Assembly: GCF_009856445.1 (NCBI RefSeq)
Contig: NZ_WMFA01000011.1
Coordinates: forward strand, 31,276-95,275
Direction of reading: 5' to 3'
DNA: 64,000 nucleotides
Source: Halobacillus litoralis
GTDB lineage: Bacteria > Bacillota > Bacilli > Bacillales > Halobacillaceae
The position numbers and the translations under genes are program-made. The notes under the pieces were generated by a model that saw only the letters and a program-made list of their open reading frames with translations, ran no database searches and was not told the origin of the DNA. Shown piece by piece: positions 1-8,113 of this stretch (position 1 is the first letter of the stretch; each line of letters opens with the position of its first letter).

Positions 1-493
1 GGGATACAAGACCAACTTTTGCTGCTGCGAAAGCAGAACGATAGATCCACCCGGAAGCAGATTGCGCACCCTGAAACCCATAATTAATGATCCTTCCGAA
101 ATTTTGCTTCCTCATATGAGGAACAATAGCTTTCATCAGATAAAACACAGCGTCAAGATTTCCTCGAATCATCGAATTCCATTCCTCTTCTGTATAGTCC
201 ATCAGTTTTTTACGTTCAAAAATATATGGTCCAGCATTGTTAATCAAATAATCTACTTTTCCAAAGCGCTTTATTGTATTTTCGGTAAGACGATGAATAT
301 CCTCTTTGACTGTCACGTCAGCCTGTATAATTTGTATTCTGTCATGATCCATTGGGAAATCATCCAGTAAAGAGAGGGCTTTAGCTTCGTCGTTTTTATA
401 TGTAACGGTAATGGAATGATTCTGGTCCAGCATGTGCTCAGCTACTTTTCTGCCCAGCCCCTTGGTGCCAGCTGTAATCAGAGCATGTCTCAT
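1..493 (-). CDS. SDR-family protein, 3' end beyond the window (partial)
   Basis: The reverse complement opens with ATG at 493 after an AAGGAGG site (502-508) and runs off the left edge, so about 164 residues are visible. The N-terminus has the Rossmann nucleotide-binding glycine motif (TAGTKGLG) and the SDR NNAG motif (LINNAGPYIF), placing it in the classical short-chain dehydrogenase/reductase fold. Where the family normally has the catalytic Ser and the YxxxK pair, this protein reads IINYGFQGAQ and FAAAK: the Tyr position is Phe and the Ser position is Gly. It may bind NAD(P) without classical dehydrogenase chemistry. It resembles the YtkK-type SDR of Bacillus by neighbourhood. Divergent from the permease at 580. 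Fold is certain; function is not. Confidence 0.85.
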   Translation of the reverse strand, partial: MRHALITAGTKGLGRKVAEHMLDQNHSITVTYKNDEAKALSLLDDFPMDHDRIQIIQADVTVKEDIHRLTENTIKRFGKVDYLINNAGPYIFERKKLMDYTEEEWNSMIRGNLDAVFYLMKAIVPHMRKQNFGRIINYGFQGAQSASGWIYRSAFAAAKVGLVS

Positions 494-523
494 TTTCCAA
501 ACCTCCTTAAGATTCTATTTTCA

Positions 524-552
524 TTTACACTTGTGTCACCTTTCTGTACAAT
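524..552 (+). promoter_or_regulatory. Sigma-A promoter of the NCS1 permease gene
   Basis: TTTACA at 524-529 and TACAAT at 547-552 are 17 bp apart, a good sigma-A pair. Predicted transcription start is near 559, giving a very short leader before the start codon at 580. Confidence 0.6.
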
Positions 553-579
553 GATTGGGTCAGAAAGGACGTGAATGTT

Positions 580-1911
580 TTGAAAGCTTATGCTCCACGG
601 AAACGTGTAATCGAACAATATGGATTAGAAGCAGTCCCCGCCGAGAAACGGGATACCCCCTGGTACCGCTTTGCTTTCATTCAGATTGCCATCGCTGCCA
701 ATGCAGGTAATTTCCTCGTTCCCGCATTGGCTGTCTTGGAAGGTGGACTTTCCTTCTGGACAGGTGTCATCTCCACTAGTATCGGAGCCATCCTCGGCTT
801 TTTACTTGTATCCTTTTTATCTTTACCAGGCGCAAGACTCGGCATCCCGGCCCAATATGCATTACGTACCATCCTTGGAGTAAATGGAACCCGCTTTTTA
901 TCCGCACCGATTCGAAGTCTCACTTCCCTTTATTGGTTCAGTGTACAAACGATCGGCGGTACATATGTCATCCAACAACTGATTTTACGTTTAACTGGTA
1001 TCAATTTCCCGTTTTGGGTCTATTCCATTCCGTTGTCCATTCTCATGGTTACACTTGCGATTGTTGGTTTTAATGCGGTAAAAAAAGCGATGAGCTATTT
1101 TTTACCTTTATTGCTCGTTGGAGAGGCAACAATCTTGTATGTTTACTTTACTACAAATGTGACACCTGGTTCACTGATGATGCTTCAAAGTGGAGGCTTG
1201 GGAGGGTCCTTTCCCTCTATGTTATTTTTTGCAAGCCTTGCCTTTGTTCAATATGTATCAGGCGTCAGTGCATCTGCTGACATGACGAGGTACGCAAAGT
1301 CCCCTTCCCATGGATTTTACGGGCTACTCATAGGAAATGGAATTGGATTTTTTATTACAGCCGTTATCGGATGTGCCTCCGCCTATCTTTTTCAGGATAT
1401 CAACCCATATGTATCATCGACGGACTTGACGGATTCCCCGATTTTTATAACGATCATTACAGCGACAGCCATCGTTTCTATGATCAGTATTAATGTCAGC
1501 AATGCTTATACAGGTGGATTCAGCCTTTTAAATACCTTTCCAAAACTCTCGAGAGTTCAAGCGGCCGTTGCTTTCGGCTCAGTAGGTGTGCTCCTTAGTG
1601 GATTTCCCACCCTTGTAAATGAAGCCGAATCCTTCATCTCTTTGCTTGGCGGCTTAATCATTCCAATCTCAGCTGTTATCTGCAGTGATTACCTGATTGT
1701 AAAAAGAATACATTTGGACGAAGAAGATCTGCTCCTATTAACGAAGCCACGGTATGTGAACAGCTTGGCTATGGGAGTGATTATGGCAGGGAGCCTTCTT
1801 TATTTCCTTCTTCCTGATTCGTGGTCTCCGGGATTCTTAACTTTCTTGGTGATCTTCACGGTTTACCCATTCTTAAAAAAGAAAGATAAATCAAGTACCC
1901 CAACAGCATAA
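580..1911 (+). CDS. NCS1-family purine/cytosine permease-like transporter
   Basis: A polytopic membrane protein of about 443 residues with roughly twelve hydrophobic segments, beginning with a hydrophilic tail and the DTPWYRF stretch typical before TM1 of cytosine/purine permeases (NCS1 family, CodB-like). It probably imports a nucleobase or related compound by cation symport; the substrate cannot be read from sequence. GTG at 571 sits directly against the AAAGGAC site, so I prefer TTG at 580, spaced normally from it. No catabolic gene is adjacent. It ends inside the left arm of a strong terminator. Family assignment is firm, substrate unknown. Confidence 0.8.
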   Translation: MKAYAPRKRVIEQYGLEAVPAEKRDTPWYRFAFIQIAIAANAGNFLVPALAVLEGGLSFWTGVISTSIGAILGFLLVSFLSLPGARLGIPAQYALRTILGVNGTRFLSAPIRSLTSLYWFSVQTIGGTYVIQQLILRLTGINFPFWVYSIPLSILMVTLAIVGFNAVKKAMSYFLPLLLVGEATILYVYFTTNVTPGSLMMLQSGGLGGSFPSMLFFASLAFVQYVSGVSASADMTRYAKSPSHGFYGLLIGNGIGFFITAVIGCASAYLFQDINPYVSSTDLTDSPIFITIITATAIVSMISINVSNAYTGGFSLLNTFPKLSRVQAAVAFGSVGVLLSGFPTLVNEAESFISLLGGLIIPISAVICSDYLIVKRIHLDEEDLLLLTKPRYVNSLAMGVIMAGSLLYFLLPDSWSPGFLTFLVIFTVYPFLKKKDKSSTPTA

Positions 1912-1928
1912 AACTGTTGGGGCTTTTT
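1898..1928 (+). terminator. Terminator of the permease gene
   Basis: CCCCAACAG (1898-1906) pairs with CTGTTGGGG (1914-1922), followed by TTTTT. The stop codon of the permease lies in the loop. Confidence 0.85.
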
Positions 1929-1929
1929 G

Positions 1930-2046
1930 TTAGCGTTTATCTTTTTTCTTACTTCCAGATTGGTAACTCTCATTCATGGACTGCATGAGTTGCTGATCCT
2001 GTTCCATTTCTTTTTCTCTTTCGATTGGATTTTTCGGTTTCTTCAT
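1930..2046 (-). CDS. 38-residue highly charged small protein, unknown function
   Basis: ATG at 2046 is preceded by GGGAGGTGG at good spacing and the frame runs to TAA at 1930. The product begins MKKPKNPIEREKEMEQDQ and ends GSKKKDKR: no hydrophobic segment, rich in Lys, Glu, Gln and Met, probably a short helix flanked by basic tails. It ends against the permease terminator, which could serve both strands. The size and the quality of the ribosome-binding site argue for a real gene. I do not recognise the family. It is divergent from the usp gene. Confidence 0.6.
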   Translation of the reverse strand: MKKPKNPIEREKEMEQDQQLMQSMNESYQSGSKKKDKR

Positions 2047-2078
2047 GTGACCACCTCCCTGTTTACTTTTCGCAAAAT

Positions 2079-2132
2079 TGTTATAATTATGCTTGATTCG
2101 TCCGTCTATCCAATAAACAGGCGTGATATAAT
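2079..2132 (+). promoter_or_regulatory. Two extended -10 promoter candidates for usp
   Basis: TGTTATAAT at 2079-2087 and TGATATAAT at 2124-2132 both match the extended -10 form (TGnTATAAT). Neither has a good -35 box. The second is at the usual distance upstream of the GAGAGGAGG site of the usp gene. Confidence 0.5.
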
Positions 2133-2163
2133 AAAAATATAGAAATGAGAGGAGGCATCCAGC

Positions 2164-2628
2164 ATGACTTTTGAATACAAAGATATTGTTGTGGCGGTCG
2201 ATGGTTCTGTAACGGCAGAAGTTGCATTTAATAAGGCTATTGACATTGCGAACCGTAACGAGGCGAAGCTGGTTTTAGCTCACGTGGTGGACACCCGGGC
2301 CTTTGCGACCGTAGAAGCCTATGACCGTTCCCTAGCCATCCGGGCGGAACAATATGCGACCGAATTATTAAATGACTACCAGGAAAAAGCAGAAAAAGCC
2401 GGTGTGAAAAATGTAGTGGTTGACATTGAATACGGTTCTCCAAAAGTAAAAATTGCTAAAGATGTCGCTCCGAAATATAATGCCGATCTGATTATCTGTG
2501 GCGCAACCGGCTTAAATGCGATGGAACGTTTCTTTATCGGCAGTGTATCCGAACACATAACAAGATACGCTACCTGCGATGTACTTGTTGTTCGCCCTGA
2601 TGACACACAAGAAAGCCAAGACAAATAA
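2164..2628 (+). CDS. Universal stress protein, UspA family
   Basis: A 154-residue single-domain protein of normal Usp length. The start has the family pattern IVVAVDGS (residues 8-15), and the C-terminus has the ATP-binding loop G-x2-G-x9-G-S in GATGLNAMERFFIGSVS, ending with a LVVRP strand. This is therefore an ATP-binding type Usp, a cytoplasmic stress-associated protein of undefined molecular role. ATG at 2164 follows a GAGAGGAGG site. Single-gene unit between its own promoter and a two-way terminator shared with moaB. Confidence 0.92.
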   Translation: MTFEYKDIVVAVDGSVTAEVAFNKAIDIANRNEAKLVLAHVVDTRAFATVEAYDRSLAIRAEQYATELLNDYQEKAEKAGVKNVVVDIEYGSPKVKIAKDVAPKYNADLIICGATGLNAMERFFIGSVSEHITRYATCDVLVVRPDDTQESQDK

Positions 2629-2656
2629 AAGAGCCCGCATGTGGGCTCTTTTATTT
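2623..2656. terminator. Bidirectional terminator between usp and moaB
   Basis: A perfect 14-bp stem (2623-2636 with 2643-2656) around a 6-base loop. It covers the stop codons of both convergent genes and has A/T-rich tails on both sides. Confidence 0.88.
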
Positions 2657-3163
2657 GTCTTTATTCAGTTCACCAATTATGTGTGGAAGTTCAGGAAGAA
2701 TTAATCGATTCATCGCGAGTTTTACAGCACCAGAAGAACCTGGAGTAGAGAAAATAGCCGTTCGTCCTGATACTCCAGCGATCGCCCGCGATAAGATTGC
2801 CGCAGATCCAATATCCTCTTTGTAGCTAAGCATTCTGAAGATTTCTCCGAAACCTGGCATCTCTTTATCCAGTATTTTTTCTATCACTTCAATCGTTACA
2901 TCTCGTTTGGCAACCCCTGTACCGCCGTTTATTAAAACGGCATCGATTTTGGGATCATCCACCCCTCGCTTCACATAGTCATGAATTTGACTTTGTTCAT
3001 CTATTACAATATGGTATTCACCCACCAAGTGACCTTCTTTCGTCAGCGTATCGATCATCAGCTTACCACTTTTGTCCGTTTTTTCTGTACGTGTGTCGCT
3101 CACGGTGAGCACAAGGCAGGAAATTGAATTTGCTGCGCTTTCTTTATGTTCCTTTACGGCCAA
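2651..3163 (-). CDS. moaB: Molybdenum cofactor protein MoaB/MogA family
   Basis: A 170-residue protein with the MoCF-binding fold: SCLVLTVSDTRT at the start, the GGTG loop (NGGTGVAKRDVT) and the PGSSGAVKLAM segment. Family members adenylylate molybdopterin or bind it during Mo-cofactor synthesis. Start is TTG at 3163, directly after the TAA of the upstream EcsC-family gene (TAATTG); its AAGGAAGGAG site lies inside that gene, so the two are translationally close. No other moa genes are in the window, but the B. subtilis moaB is likewise apart from its moa cluster. Single assignment ambiguity: MoaB versus MogA. Confidence 0.9.
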   Translation of the reverse strand: MAVKEHKESAANSISCLVLTVSDTRTEKTDKSGKLMIDTLTKEGHLVGEYHIVIDEQSQIHDYVKRGVDDPKIDAVLINGGTGVAKRDVTIEVIEKILDKEMPGFGEIFRMLSYKEDIGSAAILSRAIAGVSGRTAIFSTPGSSGAVKLAMNRLILPELPHIIGELNKDK

Positions 3164-3997
3164 TTAAGATGCTCCTTCCTTGTTCATAAGGTGACGGTAT
3201 TGATAAAACTTCATAGCGAACTCTGTCACTTGTTTTGTTAAATGATAATTCGAATAAGCACCGATCGCAATACTGATGAATGGAAGACCTTGAACAAGTT
3301 TTTTCCTGAACATGAGGATGAATAAGGATTTAAAGCACTGTTTCACCGGTTGTTCCATCCAACCTTCATCGGTCAATTGATCCTCCCCTGCAAAGATAAA
3401 AGGATGCTCTTTCTTTTTCACTTCTTCGATCAACTCATTCCACGCACCCGCTTTTAGTCTTTTCGGCAAGGTAGCGGCATGAAAAACCTTGAGAGAAATC
3501 ATCATTTCGTAAGGGTGGTTCATCTCATGACCAAAGGTTAACCCAATCAGCTGAATGGCTCTTAAATTCATTAACATCATCAAAGGATAATCCATCCCTA
3601 AGAAAAGCCATCCACCAGCCCCTGTCAAGCCGCCCTGTGCAAATGAGTACAGGCGCCCCCGAGCCATCTGCTGCTCGGCTATGTAGGTCAACTGTTCAAC
3701 GGTCAGCTCTGTCTCCATATCTTCAATTTTTTCAATCTGATTCGAAAAAATCCGTCCCACCGTTAGAATCCGTTCTCTCGCCTCATATTGATAAGAGGTG
3801 CCTTGTAAAAAAGCATGGGTATGAAAAAACCAGGCATCTAATTTTGAGAAAAATGCTTTTTTCACTTGAGGATCCACATTCATCAGACTTTGTTGAATCC
3901 AATGATCATAAACCATTTCAAAATCATTCGGCTGATACTGTTGGTATTGCTCTAACCATGTCTTTAATTCCGTACGTATGCGGTGGTGGTGTGACAA
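3164..3997 (-). CDS. EcsC-family protein
   Basis: About 277 residues. The central segment GGLTGAGGWLFLGMDYP followed by a hydrophobic stretch and MISLKVFHAATLP is typical of the EcsC family, whose molecular role is unresolved (in B. subtilis EcsC lies with an ABC exporter). I chose TTG at 3997 because AGGAGGGAGC (4001-4010) precedes it; an upstream reading to 4078 would begin inside the ackA terminator hairpin and lacks a ribosome-binding site. It forms a two-gene unit with moaB. No ecsAB genes are nearby. Family call good, function unknown. Confidence 0.8.
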   Translation of the reverse strand: MSHHHRIRTELKTWLEQYQQYQPNDFEMVYDHWIQQSLMNVDPQVKKAFFSKLDAWFFHTHAFLQGTSYQYEARERILTVGRIFSNQIEKIEDMETELTVEQLTYIAEQQMARGRLYSFAQGGLTGAGGWLFLGMDYPLMMLMNLRAIQLIGLTFGHEMNHPYEMMISLKVFHAATLPKRLKAGAWNELIEEVKKKEHPFIFAGEDQLTDEGWMEQPVKQCFKSLFILMFRKKLVQGLPFISIAIGAYSNYHLTKQVTEFAMKFYQYRHLMNKEGAS

Positions 3998-4050
3998 AGC
4001 GCTCCCTCCTCGTCTTTGTTCCTTACCATATATTGTAGACTGAAAGCTCA

Positions 4051-4086
4051 AAAAAAAGCAATTGCACCTAGGGTACAATTGCTTTT
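4051..4086 (-). terminator. ackA terminator
   Basis: GCAATTG arms (4058-4064 and 4076-4082, with extra A/T pairs) followed on the minus strand by seven T. It lies just after the ackA stop. Confidence 0.82.
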
Positions 4087-4090
4087 CCTA

Positions 4091-5281
4091 TTATAGTCCT
4101 TTTTCGACGGTATCACGAGCAATCATGACTTCTTCGTTTGTCGGAATAATCATGACCTTCACAGGGGAGTGAGGGTAGTTTACAAATGCTTCTTTTCCAC
4201 GAACTTTGTTAAGGGCAGGGTCCCAGTACACGCCCATGAATTCAAGCCCTTTTAACACACGTTCACGCATCGTAACACTGTTTTCACCTACACCAGCTGT
4301 AAAGATAATTCCATCAATGCCGTGCATACGAGCTGCATAAGAACCGATATATTTATGAATACGTGCAGCAAACACTTCTAGAGCAAGCTCGGCACGCTCG
4401 TCCCCATTTTCTGCACGCTTTTCGATATCTCTCAAGTCACTGGAGAAACCAGAAAGCGCAAGCATACCACTTTCTTTGTTCAATACATTCATGACTTCAT
4501 TCGCTGTTTTACCTGTCTTCTCCATGATGAATGGAATCAATGCAGGGTCGATGTTACCTGAACGCGTCCCCATTGTAACCCCAGCAAGTGGTGTGAAGCC
4601 CATAGATGTATCAATAGACTTGCCGCCTTCAATAGCTGCAATACTGGCACCATTACCCAGGTGGCATGATAGAAGACGAAGTTCTTCCACTGGGCGTCCC
4701 AACATCTCAGCAGCACGCTCTGAAACATACTTGTGAGAAGTACCATGGAAACCATACTTCCGGATGCCGTAGTCTTCATAATACTCATATGGCAGGCTGT
4801 ACAGGTAAGACTGCTCAGGCATGGATTGGTGGAAGGCAGTATCAAATACTGCTACGTGAGGTACATTCGGAAGCACTTCACGGAAAGCATTGATTCCAGT
4901 CAAGTTTGCAGGGTTATGCAATGGCGCCAAGTCTGATACTTCCTCAATTTCTTGGATGACTTCATCCGTGATGAGTACAGATTCGCTGAAACGCTCGCCG
5001 CCGTGAACGACACGGTGACCGACACCATTGATCTCATCTAGAGAATCAATGATTCCATTCGCTGTCAATTTATCAAGAAGCATTTTTACAGCTTCTCCGT
5101 GATCAGGGATATCTGTTACAGTTTCATCTTTTTCATCATTTACTTCAATAGTAAATACCGCATCATTCAAGCCGATACGCTCGACTAGACCTTTGGTAAT
5201 TACAGTTTCTTCAGGCATTTCAATCAGTTGGAATTTCAGTGATGAACTACCTGCATTTATAGCAAGAATTTTATTACTCAA
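4091..5281 (-). CDS. ackA: Acetate kinase
   Basis: Converts acetyl phosphate and ADP to acetate and ATP in overflow metabolism (reversible), in the cytoplasm. At 396 residues it has full family length and all signatures: N-terminal [37 protein letters not shown], the GNGAS phosphate loop and [11 protein letters not shown] with its catalytic Arg. The start is TTG at 5281 after GGGGATGAG; the upstream ATG hits a stop after a few codons. ytxK lies upstream, as in B. subtilis, but ackA has its own promoter and a CcpA site at activating distance (separate entries). Confidence 0.97.
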   Translation of the reverse strand: MSNKILAINAGSSSLKFQLIEMPEETVITKGLVERIGLNDAVFTIEVNDEKDETVTDIPDHGEAVKMLLDKLTANGIIDSLDEINGVGHRVVHGGERFSESVLITDEVIQEIEEVSDLAPLHNPANLTGINAFREVLPNVPHVAVFDTAFHQSMPEQSYLYSLPYEYYEDYGIRKYGFHGTSHKYVSERAAEMLGRPVEELRLLSCHLGNGASIAAIEGGKSIDTSMGFTPLAGVTMGTRSGNIDPALIPFIMEKTGKTANEVMNVLNKESGMLALSGFSSDLRDIEKRAENGDERAELALEVFAARIHKYIGSYAARMHGIDGIIFTAGVGENSVTMRERVLKGLEFMGVYWDPALNKVRGKEAFVNYPHSPVKVMIIPTNEEVMIARDTVEKGL

Positions 5282-5329
5282 CGTTGCTCATCCCCTTAAA
5301 ATATAGGTTCGTAATTTTCTACCACTACT

Positions 5330-5358
5330 ATTTAATCACCCGTTATCATCGATTTCAA
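5330..5358 (-). promoter_or_regulatory. ackA sigma-A promoter
   Basis: On the minus strand TTGAAA (5358-5353), 17 bp, TTAAAT (5335-5330). Predicted start of transcription is near 5323, about 40 bases before the TTG codon. Confidence 0.65.
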
Positions 5359-5371
5359 GGTCACTGAGCTA

Positions 5372-5385
5372 TGATAACGTTTACT
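5372..5385 (-). promoter_or_regulatory. cre (CcpA-binding site) upstream of ackA
   Basis: Minus strand AGTAAACGTTATCA matches TGWAANCGNTNWCA at 13 of 14 positions. Its centre is about 55 bp upstream of the predicted transcription start. In B. subtilis ackA is a classical gene activated by CcpA from a cre just upstream of the -35 box, and the geometry here is the same. ccpA itself is in this window. Confidence 0.75.
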
Positions 5386-5404
5386 TGTTATATTCGTTAT
5401 TTTC

Positions 5405-6397
5405 TCACAATTGTGTGCTTTTATATTCGTCGAACCATTGGTTCATCTGTGTCAGGATATCCGCCATCCCATTCGGGTTCTTAAAAGAAGGGAGTTTGGC
5501 CAACAATGCTTGTTTCGGAGCCTTCGTTCCCTGTCCTTTCTTCTGTAAAATCAAAATGCTCTTTCCATGCTTTTCATCTTTGAATAAGCTATCGGAAAGC
5601 TGCAGCATTCCCACAATATGAGCATGCTCACGTAAAAAAGCATTCAAAGCCTTAGACTGCTCACTCTCAAAAAGGAAGTTCGGGACAATGAACATAAGGA
5701 AGCCGCCTTCTTTTGTATAATTCAATCCCTGTTCTATAAACAGATGATGGGCATAGGATAAGCCTTCATCCGCTTTCAGTTTATACCTTGCCGCTTGAGC
5801 GTCATCAGGATAATAGCCTACAGGAAGGTCAGCCAAAACAAAATCGACAGGCTCCATTAAGAAAGGGGCCAGGCTGTCCTGATGGAAGAATTCAATTTCA
5901 TTTTTTTGCAGGTTGGCATTCGCAACAGCAAGCTGGATAAGCGTTGGGTCAACTTCACTGGCATACGCTTGCAGCGACATATCCAGCTGGTTCATAACGG
6001 ATGTCATTAGATTTCCGCTTCCCGACGCTGGATCGAAAAGTTTCAAGCTTTCTCTTCCTTCAAATAATTTGGAAGCCAAATACCCCATAAACATGGCTAC
6101 AGAGTCTGGTGTGATGAGGTGTTGCTGCTGAGTAGCTCCTTTCATTCCTTTTAGAATGGCAAGCTGAACCGCTTTTCTTATTTCTTCTTTTTCAAACTCT
6201 TCTTTTTTCACTTTCAGCAGTTCATTCGTGAGAAAGGTCTGCAAAGCATCTCCCATGTCGTCAAAGGGCTGTCCATTGAACAGAACATCCATTGTTTCTG
6301 CAATTGCTTCTAAATAAGTGATATTCAAGTCTTCAGATATGACCGTTGACGTATCATCGATCCATTGAAATAGTTTTTCCACTTGTTCCTGCTTCAT
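5405..6397 (-). CDS. ytxK: YtxK-like SAM-dependent methyltransferase
   Basis: About 330 residues. An N-terminal helical part is followed by a class I methyltransferase core resembling N6-adenine DNA methylases: LFDPASGSGNLMTSVMNQ (SAM loop) and VLADLPVGYYPDD at the place of the NPPY motif. The Asp-Leu-Pro-Val form departs from the canonical Asn/Asp-Pro-Pro-Tyr, so true DNA methylation is doubtful. No restriction gene is nearby. The second ATG (6397) is chosen because the AGGAG site is too close to the first (6403). Synteny with ackA matches B. subtilis ytxK. Confidence 0.88.
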   Translation of the reverse strand: MKQEQVEKLFQWIDDTSTVISEDLNITYLEAIAETMDVLFNGQPFDDMGDALQTFLTNELLKVKKEEFEKEEIRKAVQLAILKGMKGATQQQHLITPDSVAMFMGYLASKLFEGRESLKLFDPASGSGNLMTSVMNQLDMSLQAYASEVDPTLIQLAVANANLQKNEIEFFHQDSLAPFLMEPVDFVLADLPVGYYPDDAQAARYKLKADEGLSYAHHLFIEQGLNYTKEGGFLMFIVPNFLFESEQSKALNAFLREHAHIVGMLQLSDSLFKDEKHGKSILILQKKGQGTKAPKQALLAKLPSFKNPNGMADILTQMNQWFDEYKSTQL

Positions 6398-6427
6398 AAT
6401 CATTCTCCTTATAATATAATTACGCTT

Positions 6428-6538
6428 TCATACCTTGTAAACTTCCTCGTACCAAATCAAAAGAAATTGACGCAGCTGTCTGTTTAACTCAAACATGATG
6501 CGCCAATCTTCGTTTACGTTTTCATCTATATCCACCAT
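6428..6538 (-). CDS. Possible 36-residue small protein
   Basis: A short frame starting MVDIDENVNEDWRIM and ending WYEEVYKV, with an AAGGGTG site about nine bases upstream. It is acidic at the start and amphipathic towards the end, suggesting one helix. It lies just upstream of ytxK on the same strand (31 bases before its start). I recognise no family and the evidence is only the start signal and composition. Confidence 0.35.
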   Translation of the reverse strand: MVDIDENVNEDWRIMFELNRQLRQFLLIWYEEVYKV

Positions 6539-6659
6539 ATCGAATTACACCCTTCAATTCAACAATGTTAAACTTTCCCGATTTGTTTGAAAATTGTGTG
6601 CGGTTTCAAGAATGAAATGATAAAATGACATCAAGCTATACATAAAAGGAGGATGCTAG

Positions 6660-7463
6660 ATGAACGACCAACGAAGAAATTTATACTTTTTTTATCAACA
6701 AACCGAAGAATTAAATGATAAATTGGAATCATTATTCCAACTGGCACGCGACAATAATTTTCATATCGTCGAAGATTCCACAGATGCTAACATCATCATC
6801 GCTGTAGGCGGCGATGGCACCTTCTTGCAAGCTGTCCGCAAAACGGGCTTCCGTCAAGACTGCCTGTATGTTGGGATCCGGACCGGGCATGAAGCAGGTC
6901 TTTACTGTGACTTTGACATCGATGATCACGATGAAATGATTGATGCGATGAAGAATTCTGAAGTTGAAGTCCGCCGTTTTCCCGTCATTGAAACAACGAT
7001 TAATAATGAGTCTACCTTCATGTGTTTGAATGAATGCAGCGTGCGCTCGACATTGATCAAATCCATCGTCATTGATGTCCACATCGATGATCTCCATTTT
7101 GAAACGTTCCGTGGAGACGGTTTAATTATTGCCACTCCTACTGGAAGCACCGCTTATAATAAATCCATCAACGGTGCGGTGGTGGATCCGAAGCTTCCTT
7201 GTTTCCAAATCAGCGAGCTTGCTTCTCTCAACAATAATCGCTACCGCACACTCGGCTCTTCCTTTATTTTAAGCGGAGAACGGTCATTAAAGCTCAAAGT
7301 CCGGCAAGATGGAAATGACTATCCTATTATTGGTATGGATAATGAGGCTTTCTCCGTTCGTAACATCCAAGACGTTACCATCAACCTCAGCGAGAACGTT
7401 ATTAAAACCGTCAAACTTAAAAATAATACGTACTGGGACCGTGTAAAACGTACGTTCCTGTAA
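6660..7463 (+). CDS. nadK: NAD kinase (second bacillary paralogue, PpnKB type)
   Basis: Phosphorylates NAD to NADP with ATP. 267 residues; the GGDGT nucleotide-binding loop is at 50-54, NECSVRS supplies the conserved Asn-Glu pair, and RGDGLIIATPTGSTAYN is the second substrate motif. The N-terminus (NLYFFYQQTEE) and overall length match the shorter B. subtilis YtdI/PpnKB paralogue, which lies in the same chromosomal neighbourhood. ATG follows AAAGGAGG. Monocistronic, ending in a strong terminator. Confidence 0.95.
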   Translation: MNDQRRNLYFFYQQTEELNDKLESLFQLARDNNFHIVEDSTDANIIIAVGGDGTFLQAVRKTGFRQDCLYVGIRTGHEAGLYCDFDIDDHDEMIDAMKNSEVEVRRFPVIETTINNESTFMCLNECSVRSTLIKSIVIDVHIDDLHFETFRGDGLIIATPTGSTAYNKSINGAVVDPKLPCFQISELASLNNNRYRTLGSSFILSGERSLKLKVRQDGNDYPIIGMDNEAFSVRNIQDVTINLSENVIKTVKLKNNTYWDRVKRTFL

Positions 7464-7471
7464 TCTCTTCT

Positions 7472-7509
7472 AAAAAGGAACTTCCGAGACATCGGAAGTT
7501 CCTTTTTTT
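7472..7509 (+). terminator. nadK terminator
   Basis: AAAGGAACTTCCGA pairs with TCGGAAGTTCCTTT around a GACA loop, then a run of T to 7508. Confidence 0.92.
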
Positions 7510-7532
7510 GTTTAAAATATATCTACTACACA

Positions 7533-8093
7533 AAAGCTCCCTTTAGTGGAAGACTCAGTTTCGAGACTTTTGTTGAGTGGATGGGGGCTGCGGGGAATAG
7601 CTCGCTTTCCGCGGGAGCGCGGTGAGCCTCCTCGGACTGCGTCCTGTGGGGTCTCACCAAGCACTTTTTTCCCACAGGAGTCTCGCCATTCCCCTCCGCC
7701 CTTTGCCATATAAGTATCTCGAAACCACTTCCAGGAAAGGGAAGCTTTTACTCCTAAGGAAAGTGAAGCAACATGGATTCTCCTACAACATTTTGAATGA
7801 TAAAGCCTGTTATAGAGCGCTTTATCACTATAGATTCAGGATCTGTGAAAGCCACTCATACTGGGCAAAGGGGTTCGTTTCTCACTTTTATCGTATGGGG
7901 TGGCTGGGAAGCTGCGAGACTCCCGTGGGAGAAAGGAGATCGGCGAGATCCTGCAGGGCGTAGCCCGAGGAAGCTCGGCACTCCCCCACAGGAAAGCGAG
8001 TAGCTTCCCAGCCACCCCTGACTCCAAATATGGCAAACGAAGCCCCCAAACATCTCGAAACTGAGTCTTCAAGAAACCTGCCAGTTTGTTGAA
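7533..8093. repeat. Composite palindromic repeat, copy A
   Basis: This 600-base gap holds no convincing gene. Perfect 18-bp terminal inverted repeats (GAAGACTCAGTTTCGAGA at 7549-7566; its complement at 8053-8070) bound a 522-bp element. Inside are two GC-rich hairpin modules. The left (7592-7694) has GGGGAAT/ATTCCCC outside and GGTGAG/CTCACC inside. The right (7897-8018) has a perfect 17-bp outer stem (7897-7913 with 8002-8018). The outer flanks AAAGCTCCCTTTAGTG (left) and AAGAAACCTGCCAGTTTG (right) recur, inverted, at copy B. No transposase. Origin (MITE-like or structured RNA) is unknown. Confidence 0.9.
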
Positions 8094-8113
8094 TAACTTT
8101 TACTTATCGGTGG

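Noticed and set aside
1927..2142. 71-codon plus-strand frame after the permease
   Set aside because: It is antisense to the 38-residue gene, begins within the terminator tail and has no ribosome-binding site.
7512..8072. Several open frames of 65-113 codons on both strands in the 7.5-8.1 kb gap
   Set aside because: They lie wholly within repeat copy A and are GC-rich palindrome artefacts, without ribosome-binding sites or protein-like composition.
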